Source: CAYZNE01 sp964461035 (GTDB lineage: Archaea > Nanobdellota > Nanobdellia > Woesearchaeales > CAYZNE01). From it: DNA of 64,000 nt. Below the pieces are notes generated by a model that saw only the letters and a list, made by a program, of their open reading frames with translations, did not search any database and had not been told where the DNA came from. The DNA lies in the NCBI GenBank assembly GCA_964461035.1, contig CAYWRI010000004.1, forward strand, positions 1 through 64,000, in the 5' to 3' direction. Position numbers and translations under genes: made by a program. Each line of letters starts with the position of its first letter. Positions within the stretch are counted from its first letter, which is position 1. Below, piece after piece: positions 60,793 to 64,000 of this stretch.

Positions 60793-61377
60793 TTATTGCA
60801 AAATCTTTTCTAATAATTCAGGGAACTCTTCAGTTCTCATATCACGCATAGTGTAATGTCCATGGTTTTCTAAATTAATAATTTCGCCACCTAGTGCATC
60901 ATGAAAAATCTTCAAACTTTCTTTGCATCCTGGATCTTCATCGTTTGCTGTAAACATGTAGATTTCCTTAACACGCTCTTTGATACTTTTATCGATAGGG
61001 TAAAGATAAAATTTTTCTTTAAACTCATTTCTTTTACCGTGTCTTACAGGAATTTTCCAAGGAGCTACCAAAATGAGTTTTAAAATTCTTTTTTTTGATT
61101 CACCAAGCCAACGAACTAAAAATGCACTACCACAACTATGACCAATTAAAATTGTATTTTCATTAATTTCTAGTTTTTCAAATTCAGATTTAAAATTTTC
61201 ATAAACGGGTTGCCAAGGTAAAGGCATGAGTGGAGTTTCTGTTTTTATTCCTTTTGCAATAAGATTTTTCTTAGTCCAAGGTATCCAGTGCTTATCATAT
61301 GTTCTTCTTTTCGGATCCATTGCTTTCTCTGCATTAGAAGGACATCCGTGAACGATTATACATTTTATTGTATTCAT
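60793..61377 (-). CDS. Serine hydrolase of the RBBP9/YdeN family
   Basis: 194 residues. CIIVHGCPSNAEKAMDPKRR, nucleophile elbow LIGHSCGSAFLVRWLGESKK, acid in FTANDEDPGCKESL and histidine in ENHGHYTMRDM. RBBP9/YdeN proteins are small alpha/beta hydrolases of unknown substrate. The triad is complete. Related to the broken hydrolase at 7813-8431. Upstream lies a 28-base palindrome shared with the divergent GNAT-like gene. Confidence 0.83.
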   Translation of the reverse strand: MNTIKCIIVHGCPSNAEKAMDPKRRTYDKHWIPWTKKNLIAKGIKTETPLMPLPWQPVYENFKSEFEKLEINENTILIGHSCGSAFLVRWLGESKKRILKLILVAPWKIPVRHGKRNEFKEKFYLYPIDKSIKERVKEIYMFTANDEDPGCKESLKIFHDALGGEIINLENHGHYTMRDMRTEEFPELLEKILQ

Positions 61378-61430
61378 ATTCCTAAAATATTGTTTAAAAT
61401 TTAAAAGTTTTTCTTTTTTAGGGTAAAACG

Positions 61431-61458
61431 ATTGAGTATAACATATGTTATATTCAAT
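61431..61458. promoter_or_regulatory. 28-base palindrome between divergent genes
   Basis: attgagtataacatatgtta plus tattcaat: symmetrical around catatg, with a perfect 16-base core (tataacatatgttata) and one mismatched pair in the arms. It lies 54 bases from the hydrolase start and 70 from the GNAT-like start. Likely an operator for a dimeric regulator. Confidence 0.5.
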
Positions 61459-61527
61459 TTTAAAGTAGGGAAAAAGAAAAAAGGCCTCGAAAGTTTTTAA
61501 TATAATGTCTTATTCATAAATGGTAAC

Positions 61528-62040
61528 ATGTTTACAAAAATTGAACAAATTTCAAGACAAGATGCTGATTTTTTAAAACATGTTTATAAAATCAGACAAT
61601 TATTTTTTGAAGAAGAATTAGGTTTTTCAAGAGAAGATAGAATGGTTTATAATGAATGGGATGCATTATCTACTCATTACTTACTAATCCATAATGGAAA
61701 ACCTTCGGGAACAATTTCGGTTGTTGATTGGACAGGATTAAGTGAAATTTTAAATTCTCAAAACATTCCAACGAATTTAAAAATTGCTAAAATGACTAAA
61801 TTAGCAATTCTTCCAGAAGCTAGAGGGATTCTGAATCTTAGAAAATTAATTTATACTGTGGTAGCAGAATTAGAAAATTTTGAGTATCTGACTGCAGATG
61901 TTGCTCCTCCTAGTTCTAATCCAGGAGATACATCTAGATATAAACTGGGAGTAACTTATCAAAATTTATTTAGTTTAGAAAGGATTGCAACTTTTGATGA
62001 TTGTGGTGTTGTTAGACACATATTTGGAAGAAAGTTATAA
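61528..62040 (+). CDS. GNAT-like N-acyltransferase
   Basis: 170 residues. VYKIRQLFFEEELGFSREDR, HYLLIHNGKPSGTISVVDWT, KIAKMTKLAILPEARGILNL and RKLIYTVVAELENFEYLTAD follow the GNAT/acyl-homoserine-lactone-synthase-like fold (beta4 with KLAILPEARG before the acetyl-CoA loop). Substrate unknown. Divergent from the RBBP9-type hydrolase. Confidence 0.68.
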   Translation: MFTKIEQISRQDADFLKHVYKIRQLFFEEELGFSREDRMVYNEWDALSTHYLLIHNGKPSGTISVVDWTGLSEILNSQNIPTNLKIAKMTKLAILPEARGILNLRKLIYTVVAELENFEYLTADVAPPSSNPGDTSRYKLGVTYQNLFSLERIATFDDCGVVRHIFGRKL

Positions 62041-62169
62041 CTTCTTAATTATTAGGTGTTTGAGAATCAATTAAGAGATTTCATCTTGCAGACTCCACCC
62101 AATTTCTCCGCTTCACTTCAAAAACATTTGTTAATTCCAAGGTTACTAATCTACAACGATGCAACCATT

Positions 62170-62180
62170 ATATTTATAAA
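62170..62180 (+). promoter_or_regulatory. TATA-like box upstream of the K-turn region
   Basis: tatatttataa, about 28 bases before the predicted start of the structured RNA at roughly 62198. Confidence 0.4.
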
Positions 62181-62197
62181 TGGGGTGTGTATCCTAA

Positions 62198-62295
62198 TGT
62201 TTATTCAATACTTAATTGATGTTGAATCCTGTGATTGATGACGCCTTTCGAGGCTGAATGAGGGAAAACTTCTCTCACGATTAAATAACACAGTT
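62198..62295 (+). ncRNA. Candidate structured RNA with K-turn-like C/D motif upstream of L7Ae
   Basis: ttgatga (box C-like, 62235-62241) and ctga (box D-like, 62254-62257) flank a gcct-ttcg-aggc stem, a K-turn arrangement. It is followed by tgaggga-aaact-tctctca (62259-62277), and the whole is enclosed by ctgtg (62229-62233) and cacag (62289-62293). An additional attcaa/ttgaat hairpin lies upstream. It ends about 38 bases before the gene for L7Ae, the K-turn-binding protein. It could be a guide RNA (C/D or H/ACA type) or an autoregulatory leader. Confidence 0.5.
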
Positions 62296-62302
62296 TAACT
62301 AG

Positions 62303-62312
62303 TAGTATAAAA
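62303..62312 (+). promoter_or_regulatory. TATA-like box of the L7Ae operon
   Basis: agtataaaaa lies about 25 bases before the L7Ae ATG, so L7Ae may have its own start site and the upstream RNA a separate one. Confidence 0.4.
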
Positions 62313-62330
62313 AATTTAGAGGATACAAAA

Positions 62331-62639
62331 ATGGAAGAAAAAGCGTTTCAGGCAATAGAAGCCGCAAGAAAATCTGGAAAAATATCAAAAGGTGCTAATG
62401 AAGTAACCAAAGTTTTAGAAAAAGGAAAAGCAAAATTAGTTGTTTATGCTAAAGATGTTTCACCTGCAGAAATAGTTATGCATTTACCTATTCTATCAAA
62501 GGAAAAAGGAGTTCCTTGTATTGGAGTAGGAAACAAACAAGAACTTGGTGCTGCAGCAGGATTACCACTTGGAACAAGTGCAGTAGCAATAACTGACGCA
62601 GGAGATGCAGCCGACTTGATAAAAGAGTTGTCTGCTTAA
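62331..62639 (+). CDS. rpl7ae: Ribosomal protein L7Ae
   Basis: 102-residue K-turn-binding protein, a component of the archaeal ribosome, C/D and H/ACA RNPs and RNase P. KISKGANEVTKVLEKGKAKL, VVYAKDVSPAEIVMHLPILS and KQELGAAAGLPLGTSAVAI are highly conserved RNA-binding segments. A gagg lies ten bases before the ATG. First gene of L7Ae-S28e-L24e-Ndk-Adk. Confidence 0.97.
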   Translation: MEEKAFQAIEAARKSGKISKGANEVTKVLEKGKAKLVVYAKDVSPAEIVMHLPILSKEKGVPCIGVGNKQELGAAAGLPLGTSAVAITDAGDAADLIKELSA

Positions 62640-62653
62640 TTTAGGTGATATAA

Positions 62654-62944
62654 ATGGCAGACAATACTGACAGGAGAGGAAAAAGACCCACTAGAGATTT
62701 GAAAAAAGGTTCAGGAGTTTTCTTTTCAAATGCCTATCCTGCGATTGTCGAAGAGGTTATCGGCAGAACAGGAACAAGGGGAGAAGCAATACAAGTTAGA
62801 TGTAAAATTCTTGAAGGAAGAGATTCAAATAAAGTTATTCGAAGAAATGTTAGAGGTCCAGTTCAAAAGGGCGATACTTTAATGCTTAGAGAAACAGAAA
62901 TTGAAGCTAGACCTTTGAATAAAGCAGGAAGAGGTAATAACTAA
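62654..62944 (+). CDS. rps28e: Ribosomal protein S28e
   Basis: 96 residues, slightly longer than the usual ~70 because of the N-terminus. PAIVEEVIGRTGTRGEAIQV, RCKILEGRDSNKVIRRNVRG, VQKGDTLMLRETEIEARPL are diagnostic. Follows L7Ae by 14 bases with a ggtgat signal. Confidence 0.96.
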   Translation: MADNTDRRGKRPTRDLKKGSGVFFSNAYPAIVEEVIGRTGTRGEAIQVRCKILEGRDSNKVIRRNVRGPVQKGDTLMLRETEIEARPLNKAGRGNN

Positions 62945-62945
62945 G

Positions 62946-63179
62946 ATGGTTAAATGCACTTTTTGTGGAAATGATTTGAACTTAGGAACAGGTAAGATGT
63001 ATGTTAAATCTGATGGTAAAATATTTTATTTTTGTTCAGGTAAATGCGAAAAAAATATGTTAAAACTTAAAAGAAAACCAAGAAATGTTAAGTGGACAGA
63101 AATCGCAAAAACTGAGAAGAGAAAAGTTAAAACATCAGAAACAAAATCTAAATCCATTCCTAAAGTTAAAAAGGAGTAA
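62946..63179 (+). CDS. rpl24e: Ribosomal protein L24e
   Basis: 77 residues. Zinc ligands in VKCTFCGNDLNLGTGKMYVK and YFCSGKCEKNMLKL, then the basic tail RKPRNVKWTE. A Lys/Ser extension of about 20 residues follows the normal L24e core. One base after S28e stop. Confidence 0.95.
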   Translation: MVKCTFCGNDLNLGTGKMYVKSDGKIFYFCSGKCEKNMLKLKRKPRNVKWTEIAKTEKRKVKTSETKSKSIPKVKKE

Positions 63180-63231
63180 TTATAAATTTTTATTTATTTA
63201 ATTTTTTAAGTACATATTGAGGTGTTTACGA

Positions 63232-63813
63232 ATGATAGAAAAAAGTTTAGTTTTATTAAAACCTGATGCAGTACAAAGAGGAATATGTGGCGAATTAATA
63301 ACAAGATTTGAAAAATCTGGATTAAAGATGGTTGCTGCAAAATTAAAATATGCTGACAAAGAATTAGCAGGAAAACATTACTCTGAAGATATTGAATGGT
63401 TGACAAGTGTGGGTAAAAAAGCTAAAGGCGCTTATGCTAAAAGAGGAATTGAAGTTTCAGAAACTGAAGAAGAAATAGGTAGAAAAATAAGAGAACAGTT
63501 AATGGATTATATTTCTATGAGTCCTGTTTTTGCTTTAGTTATAGAAGGACACAATGCAATTGCACACATAAGAAAACTTGTTGGAGCAACAGCTCCTGCA
63601 GATGCGAATCCTGGAACAATAAGAGGAGATTATGCATTTGATACTTACGAATTTGCAGATAAATCTGGAAGACCATTACAAAATTTAATACATGCATCTG
63701 ATTCAGTAAAAAATGCAGAACATGAAATAAGTTTATGGTTTGAACCTGAAGAAATACATGTTTGGAGACGAGCAGATGAAGATTTATTATATAGGTCTGT
63801 CAAAAATGAATGA
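63232..63813 (+). CDS. ndk: Nucleoside diphosphate kinase
   Basis: 193 residues from ATG 63232 with gaggtg upstream; the frame would extend to a TTG at 63217. Transfers phosphate between NTPs and NDPs by a phosphohistidine. EKSLVLLKPDAVQRGICGEL, TAPADANPGTIRGDYA and the active histidine in NLIHASDSVKNAEHEISLWF are present. An insertion of about 30 residues (around 65-95) makes it longer than the usual ~150, as in some archaeal Ndks. Confidence 0.95.
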   Translation: MIEKSLVLLKPDAVQRGICGELITRFEKSGLKMVAAKLKYADKELAGKHYSEDIEWLTSVGKKAKGAYAKRGIEVSETEEEIGRKIREQLMDYISMSPVFALVIEGHNAIAHIRKLVGATAPADANPGTIRGDYAFDTYEFADKSGRPLQNLIHASDSVKNAEHEISLWFEPEEIHVWRRADEDLLYRSVKNE

Positions 63814-64000
63814 AAAAATTCATTTTATATTTATGGGTAAACCTTCTGCAGGAAAAGGTACCTCGGGTCAACTTATTGCAAAATTACATGACTTAGTTGA
63901 AGTTTCAACAGGTGAAGCATTAAGAGAAATTGCTCAATCTGGAACACCGCTTGGAGAAAAAGTAGAAAAAATAATTTCTACAGGCAATCTTGTGGATGAT
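63806..64000 (+). CDS. adk: Adenylate kinase, N-terminal part (runs off right edge)
   Basis: 65 residues visible. Walker A as FMGKPSAGKGTSGQL, followed by VEVSTGEALREIAQSGTPLG and STGNLVDD, the AMP-binding segment of adenylate kinases. The start overlaps the ndk stop by eight bases (ATG at 63806). It equilibrates ATP, ADP and AMP. Confidence 0.88.
   Translation, partial: MNEKIHFIFMGKPSAGKGTSGQLIAKLHDLVEVSTGEALREIAQSGTPLGEKVEKIISTGNLVDD

Noticed and set aside
62056..62238. Open frame of 60 codons beginning GTG ahead of L7Ae
   Set aside because: It runs through a TATA-like box and into the K-turn-like structured region, has no ribosome-binding signal and no recognisable protein pattern.

Overview
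The window is a strongly AT-rich archaeal scaffold, most likely from a DPANN lineage close to Woesearchaeota or Pacearchaeota. Evidence for Archaea: ribosomal proteins found only in archaea and eukaryotes (S19e, L39e, L31e, S27e, L44e, S28e, L24e, L7Ae, L18e), RNA polymerase subunits D, N and L, replication factor C, pelota, Kae1 without a fused Bud32, archaeal Elp3, and many TATA-like boxes about 25 bases before start codons, which implies leaderless mRNAs. A form III-type RuBisCO, the ITGYVV motif after a signal anchor, lysine-rich protein tails and small uncharacterised membrane proteins fit DPANN. Several genes look bacterial in origin (NrdR, a PAS-GAF sensor with response regulator). A 100-base run of N marks a draft assembly.

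Layout. 1-1.7 kb: dut, nrdR and the start of nrdD, with paired NrdR boxes ahead of nrdR. 1.8-9.3 kb: hydrolases, a protein with two phosphohistidine swivelling domains, an HD protein divergent from a TrmB-type regulator, exonuclease III, and a frameshifted hydrolase. 9.3-15.7 kb: a minus-strand cluster of a large surface protein, a KaiC-like ATPase and a second anchored protein, preceded by a decayed winged-helix regulator. 16-21 kb: pelota, an unknown gene between rpl31e and a decayed second copy of its 3' part, then the S19e-L39e-L31e operon. 21-31.7 kb: epimerase, Elp3, RfcS, phospholipase C-like protein, prenyl synthase, two tRNAs (one apparently with a 12-base intron), AlkD, methyltransferase, AsnRS. 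31.8-36 kb: a sensor kinase gene broken by an in-frame stop, its response regulator, a DHH phosphoesterase, RNase P RNA and a lipoprotein.

36.5-43.5 kb holds four consecutive hairpins, a cysteine synthase gene preceded by a small ORF ending in Cys-Cys-Cys, S27e-L44e-S7, and RuBisCO with a lysine-rich tail. 43.7-51.3 kb: HIT-like protein, MBL-fold hydrolase, Kae1, and the S13-S4-S11-RpoD-tRNA-Leu-L18e-L13-S9-RpoN-RpoL operon. 51.3-64 kb: a broken adenine phosphoribosyltransferase gene, PspC and toastrack membrane proteins, a second TrmB-type regulator divergent from a terpenoid-cyclase-like/methyltransferase fusion, a histone-fold protein, a MITE-like insertion with target duplication, and the L7Ae-S28e-L24e-Ndk-Adk operon preceded by a K-turn-like RNA.

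The most unusual item is a 130-138 base structured element present twice (38820-38949 and 51556-51693). It ends the cysK frame in one copy and interrupts the phosphoribosyltransferase gene in the other. Both copies are flanked by TTTATT, share sequence blocks, and show compensatory base changes in several predicted stems. Removing it from the second gene rejoins a conserved protein segment, so it behaves like a small mobile element or excisable insertion.
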